A stretch of 11,932 nt of DNA. It comes from Oscillospiraceae bacterium. Lineage in GTDB: Bacteria > Bacillota > Clostridia > Oscillospirales > Ruminococcaceae. Position numbers and translations under genes: made by a program. The notes beneath the pieces are model-generated. The model did no database searches. It was not told the DNA's origin and was given only the letters and a program-made list of their open reading frames with translations. Every line of letters starts with the position of its first letter. Position 1 is the first letter of the stretch. Below are positions 1 to 6,681 of the stretch, one piece after another. The stretch spans positions 2,599 through 14,530 of the forward strand of contig DPBR01000068.1 in assembly GCA_003516865.1 (NCBI GenBank). Reading direction: 5' to 3'.

Positions 1-650
1 CGCCTCCGGGATATGTAGGATATGATGAAGCCGGTCAGTTGACCGAAAAGGTAAGAAGAAAGCCGTATTCGGTTGTTCTGTTCGACGAGGTTGAGAAAGC
101 GCACCCCGAAGTGCTGAACGTGCTTTTGCAGATACTGGAGGACGGTAAGCTTACGGGTTCGGACGGCAGAAGCGCCGATTTCAAAAGCACGATTATCATT
201 ATGACGGGAAATATCGGCGCCGAGGAGCTTTCGGGCAGAAGCGTCGGCTTCGGGAAAACCGCGAAAGGCGCTCCCGATGTTATGAAAGCGCTCAGAAGAA
301 CGTTTCGCCCGGAACTGCTCAACCGAATTGATAATGTCGTTGTTTTTGAGCGGATTACGCAGGAAAATATGGAGAAGATTTGCCGCAAAATGCTGAAAAA
401 CATCGCTGAAAGAGCGCTCTTGCGGGGAATTGAGCTTTCGTTTGACGACAATGCCGTAAAAAAGCTCTGCGAAAGCGCTCTTGACGAGGAAATGGGCGCA
501 AGACCGCTGCGAAGGAAGATAACATCTCAAATTGAGGATATGCTTGGAGGAAGAATTATTTCGGGCGAGCTTCCGGATAACTCAAAAGCCGAGGTTTATG
601 CAGCCGAAAACGGCTTTGAAGTGAGGATTTTAGCGGGAAGCAGGCGCTAA
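1..650 (+). CDS. clpC: ClpC-type ATP-dependent Clp protease ATPase subunit, 3' part only
   Basis: This is the C-terminal 215 residues of a class I Clp/Hsp100 unfoldase; the gene enters from the left edge and its codons read from base 3. The visible part is most of the second AAA+ module. It starts in the PPGYVGY loop, then has Walker B (VVLFDE, visible residues 24-29), a sensor 1 region ending TGN (Asn about 70), a FRPELLNR arginine-finger segment, and the sensor 2 GARPLRR motif. A VGF tripeptide at about residues 81-83 sits where ClpP-binding ATPases carry their docking loop and ClpB does not, so I prefer ClpC over the disaggregase ClpB. ClpE or ClpA cannot be fully excluded because the N-terminal and middle domains lie outside the window. 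The family unfolds substrates and feeds them to ClpP. Sensor 1 usually reads TSN; the TGN here is a mild variation. It converges on spoIVB with overlapping stop codons. Confidence 0.88.
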   Translation, partial: PPGYVGYDEAGQLTEKVRRKPYSVVLFDEVEKAHPEVLNVLLQILEDGKLTGSDGRSADFKSTIIIMTGNIGAEELSGRSVGFGKTAKGAPDVMKALRRTFRPELLNRIDNVVVFERITQENMEKICRKMLKNIAERALLRGIELSFDDNAVKKLCESALDEEMGARPLRRKITSQIEDMLGGRIISGELPDNSKAEVYAAENGFEVRILAGSRR

Positions 651-1780
651 CGCACGTTTTCCGCCTGACTAAGCATATTTTCGGCGAAAATCGCGTAGCC
701 GCGCTGCGGGTTGTTTACGAGAACGTGCGTGACCGCGCCCGCAAAGCGCCCGTCCTGAATTATCGGCGAACCGCTCATTCCGCGGACTATCCCGCCCGTT
801 TCGCTTAAAAGCGCTTCGTCCGTTATGCGGATAACCATTCCTTTCGAGCCGTCAAGCCCGAAAAGATTTATACGCTCGATTTCAATGTCGTATTCTCGCG
901 GTTCTTCGCCGTTTATCGTGGTGAGAACAGTCGCTTTTCCCGCGTGAACTTCGTGTCGGAACGCCGCTTCGTACTCCTTTCCCTCGACGGGATAATCAAG
1001 CGTCCCGAATACCCCCAACGGCGTATTCTGCGCGAGTTCGCCGATTATCTCCTCGGAGTGGATTTCCCCGCATAATTCGCCCGCGCTGCCCTCTTTCGAG
1101 CAAACGACGTCGAATATCTCGGCGCGGGTTATCTCGCCGCTTTTAAGCGGGATTTCATCGCCCGTCGAAGCGTCGTTTACCGCGTGACCAAGACCGCCGA
1201 AAACGCCCGTTTCCTTATCATAGAAGGTGAGCGTGCCTATTCCCGCGGCGCTGTCGCGGACGTAAAGCCCGACTTTCAGCTTTCCGCCGTGATTTTCGGG
1301 CGTGAGCGCAACGCTTATCGTCCCGCCGCCGCGTTCAAGAATAATATTTGTTTTATCTGAAACTCCCTGAACGGCTTCGGCAAATTCCGCGTTTGTGCAG
1401 ACTCTTTTTCCGTTTACCCTAGTGATGACGTCGCCCGTTCTGATACCCGCTTCCGCTGCGGGAGAATGGTCTGCCGCGGATATCACAAGGACGCCGTTCG
1501 CGCGTACCTTTATCCCGAACGGAGTGCCGCAGAGCGTGACCGTGGGACGTTCTTTTTCCACGGCGGAAGCGGGTTTTATCGGTATTCCGCCGAGATAATA
1601 GCACAGTCCGCCGTTTGTTTGCCTGAGCGACGCCGCAGAAAAACCGCCGCCTTCAAATCCGCCCGCCGGAACGCTTATATTGCACGGAAGAACGGCGTAT
1701 ATGCAGCTTATTGCACCCGTCAGGCAGGCAAGAACCGCCGCCGCTGTTCCGATGATGAATTTTGATAATGTTTTGTTCAT
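647..1780 (-). CDS. spoIVB: SpoIVB, sporulation signalling serine peptidase (S55) with PDZ domain
   Basis: The product has 377 residues. A hydrophobic N-terminal segment (about 8-31) looks like a membrane anchor or signal. A PDZ domain (about 84-165) contains the carboxylate-binding-like GIKV stretch and AGIRTGDVI. The S55 peptidase domain fills the rest, with the family phrase DSAAGIGTLTFY (about 176-187), the catalytic His in GGLGH (His199), and the nucleophile motif GMSGSP (Ser336 by analogy with GDSGG), followed by GAVTHVLVNNP. In Bacillus, SpoIVB is made in the forespore, crosses to the intermembrane space and cleaves SpoIVFA, releasing the SpoIVFB protease that activates SigK in the mother cell. 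That role is family knowledge; the motifs here look intact. The ATG at 1778-1780 is preceded by AGAAAGG on the minus strand, with a rather long spacer of about 12 nt. No SigF or SigG promoter can be assigned with confidence. The gene marks the organism as from a spore-forming lineage. Confidence 0.93.
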   Translation of the reverse strand: MNKTLSKFIIGTAAAVLACLTGAISCIYAVLPCNISVPAGGFEGGGFSAASLRQTNGGLCYYLGGIPIKPASAVEKERPTVTLCGTPFGIKVRANGVLVISAADHSPAAEAGIRTGDVITRVNGKRVCTNAEFAEAVQGVSDKTNIILERGGGTISVALTPENHGGKLKVGLYVRDSAAGIGTLTFYDKETGVFGGLGHAVNDASTGDEIPLKSGEITRAEIFDVVCSKEGSAGELCGEIHSEEIIGELAQNTPLGVFGTLDYPVEGKEYEAAFRHEVHAGKATVLTTINGEEPREYDIEIERINLFGLDGSKGMVIRITDEALLSETGGIVRGMSGSPIIQDGRFAGAVTHVLVNNPQRGYAIFAENMLSQAENVR

Positions 1781-1951
1781 AAAATAAATGTGCCTTTCTG
1801 TCGCCGATATGCGGCTTTGTCCGGAAAACGTCCGGCTGTATTATATTTCACCGCCGGAGAGCCGTTATTAAAGGAAATAAAAAGCGGATAAAACAGGTCG
1901 TTTGCGTATTTCCCGCAAAGCGCCGAGAAAAGCCGACAGGAAAAATATCTC
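1781..1951. other. Divergent spacer upstream of spoIVB
   Basis: This stretch between the spoIVB start and the rnj promoter holds no gene I can support. Reading towards spoIVB there is a TATAAT hexamer (1845-1840) inside a segment starting GGTGAAATAT, loosely like a forespore sigma -10, but no matching -35 stands out. A small inverted repeat CCGGA-AAACG-TCCGG (1821-1835) lies in the presumed spoIVB leader. Any spoIVB promoter must lie here, but I cannot fix it. Confidence 0.4.
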
Positions 1952-1980
1952 TTGACTTTTCGGGAAAAAAGTTGTATAAT
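1952..1980 (+). promoter_or_regulatory. SigA-type promoter for the rnj-gdpP-rplI-dnaB-tilS run
   Basis: TTGACT (1952-1957), a 17-nt spacer and TATAAT (1975-1980) form an almost perfect vegetative promoter; only the last -35 base departs from consensus. A second overlapping TATAAT lies at 1980-1985. Transcription would start near 1987, about 250 nt before the RNase J start codon. It is the only strong promoter seen before ftsH, so it probably drives all five genes. Confidence 0.85.
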
Positions 1981-2030
1981 ATAATGTATGTATTTTACAA
2001 GTGAGGGAAATCTTATTTATTTGGAATATT

Positions 2031-2049
2031 GAGGAAATATCCTCTTTTT
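2031..2049 (+). terminator. Possible early terminator/attenuator in rnj leader
   Basis: GAGGA (2031-2035), loop AATA, TCCTC (2040-2044), then TTTTT (2045-2049). The five-pair stem is short, so termination would be partial at best. A stop here would give a leader RNA of about 63 nt. Confidence 0.35.
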
Positions 2050-2179
2050 ATATGAACAATCCGTTTATATTCTGGCTTTTTTAACGCGGAAAATTAACGC
2101 TCATTTTACCCATTTTTCTTTCCGTTTTTCTGTATTTTTCTGCGTGGATTGCTAACTTACATATTTACTCAAAAAAAAT

Positions 2180-2222
2180 AAGCTGCGAAATTATAATAAA
2201 ATGGGGATTTCTGCGCTTTTTT
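2180..2222 (+). terminator. Possible imperfect terminator-like hairpin before rnj RBS
   Basis: GAAAT (2187-2191) pairs with ATTTC (2207-2211). With single-base bulges the stem extends outward through CGT-type pairs to AAG/CTT, and a six-base U-run follows (2217-2222). The loop is long (15 nt) and the stem is bulged, so this is weak. Its place directly before the AAGAAAGG ribosome binding site is the reason to record it. Confidence 0.25.
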
Positions 2223-2236
2223 AAGAAAGGAATTTT

Positions 2237-4141
2237 ATGGGATTATTGTCGAATAAAAAATTATTAACGGAAACGGAAAATATCGCTCCGAAGCAGAATA
2301 AGCAGGAGCGCGCGAAAAAAGCCGTTCCCGTGAAAAGACCCGTGCTTTCGGATAACCGTCAGCCGGCTGAAAGAGCGCGCCGCCAGAACGCGGTTATGCC
2401 GCAGAAAAGAACCGTTCCCGCAAGAGAACCGGTGCTCGGCAGAAACAGACAGCCCGCTCCCGTTCAGAGAAAGCCCGTTCGGTCCGCGCCCGTCAGATTT
2501 ATCGCGCTCGGAGGCTTGAACGAAATCGGCAAAAACCTCTATGTTTACGAGTGCTGCAACGATATGTTCATCGTTGACTGCGGACTTGCTTTTCCCGATG
2601 AGGAAATGCTCGGCGTAGACCTCGTTGTGCCCGATTTTACCTACCTTGAAAAGAATAAGGACCGTTTCCGCGGTATCGTAATCACTCACGGTCACGAGGA
2701 TCACATCGGCGCTCTGCCTTATCTTCTAAAGAAAATCAACGTCCCGATTTACGGAACGCGCCTTACGCTCGGTCTTGTCGAGGGTAAGCTCAAGGAACAC
2801 GGTCTGCTGTCGCAGGCTTCGCTCAATGTCGTTGAACCGCGCCATAACGTCAGAATGGGCTGTATGTCGGTTGAATTTATCCGCGTTAACCACTCCATTC
2901 CCGACTCCTGCGCGCTCGCTATTCACACGCCCGCCGGAGTTATCGTTCACACGGGCGACTTCAAGGTTGACTATACGCCTATCGAGGGCGGGATAATCGA
3001 CCTCGCGCGCTTCGGCGAACTCGGAAACAGAGGCGTTCTCGCGCTTATGAGCGAAAGCACAAACGTTGAGCGTCCCGGCTACACAAAGAGCGAAAGAAGC
3101 GTCGGAGAGAGCTTCCGCGGGCTGTTCAACAAGGCGGAGGGAAAACGCATCATCATCGCTACTTTTTCCAGCAATATCCACAGAATACAGCAGATTATCG
3201 ACGAAGCCGTGCGCCGCGGAAGAAAAGTCGCGGTTTCGGGCAGAAGTATGACGAACGTAATCGCAAAGGCGGTTGAACTGAACTACATCAAAGTACCCGA
3301 AAATACGCTTATCGATATCGACGATATACACAAATACGACCCGTCGGAGCTTGTTATCGCGACAACGGGAAGCCAAGGCGAGCCGCTTTCCGCGCTTTCG
3401 AGAATGTCGAGCGGCGACCACAGGCAGGTTTCCATTAACCCGAACGATTTTATCATCATCTCCGCAAACCCCATTCCCGGCAACGAAAAGCTTGTCACAA
3501 AGGTTGTGAACGAGCTTATGAAGCAGGGCGCAGAGGTTATTTACGAGAGTATGTACGAGGTTCACGTTTCGGGTCACGCGTGTCAGGAAGAGCTTAAAAT
3601 GATGATTTCGCTCACCAAGCCCAAGTTCTTCGTTCCTATCCACGGCGAGTACAAGCACCTAAAAAAGCACGAAAAACTCGCTATGGGAATGGGTATCCCC
3701 GAAGAAAATATCTTCGTAAGCGACCTCGGCGAAGTCCTCGAAACGGACGGAGTTGAGATGAAGGCGACGGGTACCGTTCCCGCGGGAATGATGCTGGTTG
3801 ACGGATTCGGCGTGGGCGACGTCGGAAGCGTGGTTCTGCGCGACAGAAAACATCTCTCCGAGGACGGAGTTATCGTAATCGCGGCGACAATCGAGCGCGA
3901 ATCCGGAAAGGTTGTTTCCGGTCCCGAAATCGTATCGCGCGGGTTTGTTTACGTCCGTGAGAGCGAGGAGCTTCTCGACGGCGCAAAGGAGCTTATGAAG
4001 CAGGTTCTTACGGAACTTTCGAGCAGAAACGTGCGCGAATGGGGCAATATCAAGTCGGCGATGCGCGACGAGCTTTCGGACTACTTCTACCGCGAAACCA
4101 AGCGCAGCCCGATGATTCTTCCCATAATACTGGAGCTTTGA
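2237..4141 (+). CDS. rnj: Ribonuclease J (metallo-beta-lactamase/beta-CASP RNase)
   Basis: The product is a 634-residue homologue of Bacillus RNase J1/J2, a 5'-3' exonuclease and endonuclease in mRNA decay and rRNA maturation. Residues 88 onward align with the whole family: FIALGGLNEIGKN start, metal-binding HGHEDH (151-156), NHSIPDS (219-224), HTGDFK (238-243), beta-CASP SESTN (272-276) and NIHR (313-316), VSGHA (444-448), PIHGEY (467-472), and the usual C-terminal PMILPII. Catalytic motifs are intact, so it should be active. Residues 1-87 are an extra, very basic, probably disordered extension with an imperfect duplication (VPxxxPVLxxNRQPA at about 30-44 and 60-74); such tails often bind RNA, but that is inference. 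The ATG follows AAGAAAGG by six bases. The next gene starts 27 nt downstream. Whether it is J1- or J2-like cannot be decided, hence the generic symbol. Confidence 0.96.
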   Translation: MGLLSNKKLLTETENIAPKQNKQERAKKAVPVKRPVLSDNRQPAERARRQNAVMPQKRTVPAREPVLGRNRQPAPVQRKPVRSAPVRFIALGGLNEIGKNLYVYECCNDMFIVDCGLAFPDEEMLGVDLVVPDFTYLEKNKDRFRGIVITHGHEDHIGALPYLLKKINVPIYGTRLTLGLVEGKLKEHGLLSQASLNVVEPRHNVRMGCMSVEFIRVNHSIPDSCALAIHTPAGVIVHTGDFKVDYTPIEGGIIDLARFGELGNRGVLALMSESTNVERPGYTKSERSVGESFRGLFNKAEGKRIIIATFSSNIHRIQQIIDEAVRRGRKVAVSGRSMTNVIAKAVELNYIKVPENTLIDIDDIHKYDPSELVIATTGSQGEPLSALSRMSSGDHRQVSINPNDFIIISANPIPGNEKLVTKVVNELMKQGAEVIYESMYEVHVSGHACQEELKMMISLTKPKFFVPIHGEYKHLKKHEKLAMGMGIPEENIFVSDLGEVLETDGVEMKATGTVPAGMMLVDGFGVGDVGSVVLRDRKHLSEDGVIVIAATIERESGKVVSGPEIVSRGFVYVRESEELLDGAKELMKQVLTELSSRNVREWGNIKSAMRDELSDYFYRETKRSPMILPIILEL

Positions 4142-4168
4142 TTTCATGACTGAAAGAGCGGTGGGATA

Positions 4169-6220
4169 ATGCGGAATTTCTATAAAAGCAACATTCTTCT
4201 CGGAGCGGTTTGCGCGCTCATTATAATGCTGATTGCGGTGGACGTGTACGTTTTCCGCAGCGAGCCGCTTTTGTTCTGGATTATGCTTCCGGTTATGCTC
4301 GGAATATCGGCGCTGGCGCTCGGAAAGCTGCTTCAAATAAGGCAGAGCGAATACTGGTATTTCGACCAGCTCAGCCGCGAAATCAGAGGCACGGACAGCC
4401 TCTCGCTTATCGGGTTTCCGCTTCCTATCGCGGTTGTTGACAGCGGGAGAAGCATAATCTGGAGCAACGACGGCTTTAACGAGGTGTTCTTCCTCCCGAA
4501 CGAGGACAACAGCTCCATTGACCCCGTGACCGATATGCCGCTTGAACTTTTCGGCTCGGACGGCAGAGAAATCCGCTATGGCGACAGATGGTTCAGGGTG
4601 TATTCCGTGCCGCACGAGTTCGCCGTAGACGAGAAAATCCGCAAAAGACTTATTTTCTCAAAGGACAGCGGAAGCGTCCTCAAGGATTCAATCACTATGC
4701 TGATTTTCCGCGAGATAACCGACTATAAAAAGCTCAGAAACGACTTTGAAAACGGCAAGCCCGTGGTTATGATTGTTATGGTCGATAACTACGAGGAGCT
4801 TCTTTCGGGCGCTAAAGAGAGCGAACGCGCTTATGTCACAATTCAGGTTGACAGGCTGATTGAGGAGTATTTCGCCGAGAAAAAGGCGGTTCTGAAGAAA
4901 ATCACGGGCGATAAATTCCTGATTGTTCTCGAAAGGCGCTATCTCAACGAGATGATTGACGAGAAAATGTCGCTCATAAACAAGGCGCACGAGATTATCG
5001 TCCGCAACAGAGCGGCGGTTACGCTTTCAATCGGCGTCGGAGATACCGCGGCTACGCTTGCGGAGGGCGAGCGCTTCGCCTCGGAAATGCTCGACAAGGC
5101 GCTCGAGCGCGGCGGCGACCAAGCTCTCGTCAAGACCGCGAACGGCTTCACGGCGTTCGGAGCGATTTCGCCCGGAAAAGAGAGAACCGGTAAGGTTAAA
5201 ATCCGCCTTGCAGCCGAGAATATTAAAAATCTTATCAGCACAGCCGATACCGTGTACATAATGGGACACAGCTTCGGCGATTTCGACAGCGTTGGTTCGG
5301 CTATCGGTCTTACCTGCGCCATAAGACGAATGGGTATTCCCGCGTATGCGGTTGCGCGGTTTCACGACCCGACAAAAACAAACGCAAAACAGCTTATCGA
5401 CAGGTTTTCGCAGTATGATACGCCGGTTGTAATCGAGCCCGCCGAGGCGGAGCAGTGGATAACCTCGAAGTCCGTGCTGATTATCGTTGATACGCATATT
5501 CTCAAAAAGCTTGAGGATAAGTCGCTTTACGAGCTTTCGCCCAAGAGCAGGGTTGTTATTATCGACCACCATCGCCTTTCCGCCGGCGCGATAACCGAAG
5601 CCGCCGTTAAATGCCACGAAAGCAATGCTTCCTCTGCCGCGGAGCTTGTAACCGAGCTTATTCAGTATTTCAGCAGCGAAACGCTTCTCACGCCGCTTGA
5701 AGCGGAGGCGCTTCTCGCGGGAATTACGCTCGATACGAAGGATTTCGTTATGCGTTCGGGCGTTTCCACGTTCGAGGCGGCGGCTTATCTCAAAAAAATC
5801 GGCGCGGATACGATTTCCGTTAAAAAGCTGTTCGATACGTCGATTGAGAGCAAGCTGAAAAAAGCCGAGATTATCTCCTCGGCGAAAATATACCGCTCGC
5901 GGTGCGCGATTGCGATTGTAGACCACGATTATCCGGGAATAAGAGTGCTTTGCTCGCAGGCGGCGGACGAAATGCTCTATATCAGGAACGTCGACGCTTC
6001 GTTTACCGTTTATCCTATCGAAAACGGCTGGAGCATAAGCGCGCGTTCTCTCGGAAAAATCAACGTTCAGGTTATAATGGAAAATATGGGAAATAAGGTG
6101 GACGACGGCGGCGGTCATCAGTCTATGGCGGGAGCGCAGCTCTATGATATCTCGCTTGAAGATGTTGAGGAGAAGCTTCACAGAGCCATCGACGACTATC
6201 TGTCGGATTCAAACAAGTAA
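4169..6220 (+). CDS. gdpP: GdpP/YybT-family c-di-AMP phosphodiesterase
   Basis: The product has 683 residues and the full GdpP architecture. Two transmembrane helices (about 8-29 and 33-54) are followed by a PAS-like region (about 80-180), a degenerate GGDEF domain (about 195-325), and a DHH/DHHA1 phosphodiesterase (about 350-680). Active-site motifs are complete: GHSFGDFDS (366-374), DTH (441-443), DHH (466-468), LDTKDF (521-526) and GGGH (647-650). The family hydrolyses cyclic di-AMP to pApA, controlling potassium, osmotic and cell-wall homeostasis. The GGDEF signature reads TGDKF (246-250), losing the catalytic Glu, so this domain should not make c-di-GMP. The ATG is preceded closely by GGTGGG (4160-4165), a tight spacing. 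An in-frame Met further in would remove the membrane anchor, so this start is preferred. It sits in the conserved gdpP-rplI-dnaB order. Confidence 0.95.
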   Translation: MRNFYKSNILLGAVCALIIMLIAVDVYVFRSEPLLFWIMLPVMLGISALALGKLLQIRQSEYWYFDQLSREIRGTDSLSLIGFPLPIAVVDSGRSIIWSNDGFNEVFFLPNEDNSSIDPVTDMPLELFGSDGREIRYGDRWFRVYSVPHEFAVDEKIRKRLIFSKDSGSVLKDSITMLIFREITDYKKLRNDFENGKPVVMIVMVDNYEELLSGAKESERAYVTIQVDRLIEEYFAEKKAVLKKITGDKFLIVLERRYLNEMIDEKMSLINKAHEIIVRNRAAVTLSIGVGDTAATLAEGERFASEMLDKALERGGDQALVKTANGFTAFGAISPGKERTGKVKIRLAAENIKNLISTADTVYIMGHSFGDFDSVGSAIGLTCAIRRMGIPAYAVARFHDPTKTNAKQLIDRFSQYDTPVVIEPAEAEQWITSKSVLIIVDTHILKKLEDKSLYELSPKSRVVIIDHHRLSAGAITEAAVKCHESNASSAAELVTELIQYFSSETLLTPLEAEALLAGITLDTKDFVMRSGVSTFEAAAYLKKIGADTISVKKLFDTSIESKLKKAEIISSAKIYRSRCAIAIVDHDYPGIRVLCSQAADEMLYIRNVDASFTVYPIENGWSISARSLGKINVQVIMENMGNKVDDGGGHQSMAGAQLYDISLEDVEEKLHRAIDDYLSDSNK

Positions 6221-6234
6221 AGGAGTGCAGAAAA
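6221..6234 (+). promoter_or_regulatory. Strong ribosome binding site of rplI
   Basis: AGGAG (6221-6225) begins right after the gdpP stop codon and lies nine bases before the rplI ATG. It is the best Shine-Dalgarno sequence in the run, fitting the high translation expected for a ribosomal protein. Confidence 0.75.
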
Positions 6235-6681
6235 ATGAAAGTTATTTTGCTTCAGGACGTTCAGGGAACGGGTAAAAAGGGCGAAATCAAAGAAGTTAAA
6301 GAGGGTTATGCGCGCAATTTCCTCATAAAGAAAGGACTTGCGCAGGAAGCTAACGCGAAAAATCTCAACCTGCTTCAGGGTCAGAAGGACAGCGCTCAGC
6401 ATAAAATCGATGTTGACACCGCGAACGCAAAGGCGATTGCCGAGGCGCTTGAGGGAAAGACGGTTTCGGTTAAGGCAAAGGCGGGGCAGAACGGCAGACT
6501 TTTCGGCACGGTTACTTCAAAAGAGGTTTCCGCGGCAATCAAAAAGTCGCTTAACCTTGACGTTGACAAGAAAAAAATCAATATCCCCATGAAAATCGAG
6601 GGATTTGGCACGTTTTCGGCTGACGCAAGGCTTTATGCGGGCGTTTCGGCGAAGTTTACCGTTTCTGTCGAGGAAGAATAA
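6235..6681 (+). CDS. rplI: 50S ribosomal protein L9
   Basis: The product has 148 residues, normal for bacterial L9. The N-terminal rRNA-binding domain (about 1-45) begins MKVILLQDV and has the signature glycines and GYARNFLIKKGLA. A lysine- and alanine-rich linker helix (about 45-75) leads to the C-terminal domain, with GRLFGTVTSKEV (about 87-98) and a final FTVSV strand. L9 binds 23S rRNA at the base of the L1 stalk and helps maintain reading frame. The last codons (Glu-Glu-Glu) also supply the purine-rich ribosome binding site of dnaB, and the stop overlaps the dnaB start by one base (TAATG), so the two are probably translationally coupled. Confidence 0.97.
   Translation: MKVILLQDVQGTGKKGEIKEVKEGYARNFLIKKGLAQEANAKNLNLLQGQKDSAQHKIDVDTANAKAIAEALEGKTVSVKAKAGQNGRLFGTVTSKEVSAAIKKSLNLDVDKKKINIPMKIEGFGTFSADARLYAGVSAKFTVSVEEE

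Larger units (their letters stand above)
1987..2236 (+). other. Long AT-rich 5' leader of the RNase J mRNA
   Basis: If transcription starts near 1987, the rnj message has about 250 untranslated bases. They contain a small hairpin with a U-tract (2031-2049), three copies of TTTTTCT beginning at 2113, 2125 and 2135, a TTAACGC direct repeat (2081-2087 and 2094-2100), and a second, imperfect hairpin with a U-run just before the ribosome binding site (2180-2222). A ten-codon frame (2052-2084) is present, but its nearest purine-rich stretch is too far upstream to be persuasive. I recognise no known riboswitch class. A regulatory leader, for example one cut by RNase J itself, is an inference. Confidence 0.5.

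Noticed and set aside
1840..1868. Forespore sigma or SigA promoter for spoIVB on the minus strand
   Set aside because: A TATAAT and a GGTGAAATAT segment are present, but no matching -35 lies at the right distance, so no promoter is called.
2052..2084. Ten-codon leader peptide in the rnj 5' region
   Set aside because: The nearest GAGGA is about 16 bases upstream and would be sequestered in a hairpin; no amino-acid bias suggests a known attenuation mechanism.
2726..3658. A 310-codon open frame on the minus strand inside rnj
   Set aside because: It lies entirely within RNase J, whose plus-strand frame has all family motifs. The product is rich in Arg, Asn and Val with no recognisable domain. 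Other long minus-strand frames inside gdpP, dnaB and ftsH are rejected for the same reason.
4146..4169. Seven-codon frame ending at the gdpP start (TAATG)
   Set aside because: A possible coupling peptide, but it is short enough to be chance and its ribosome binding site is not clear.
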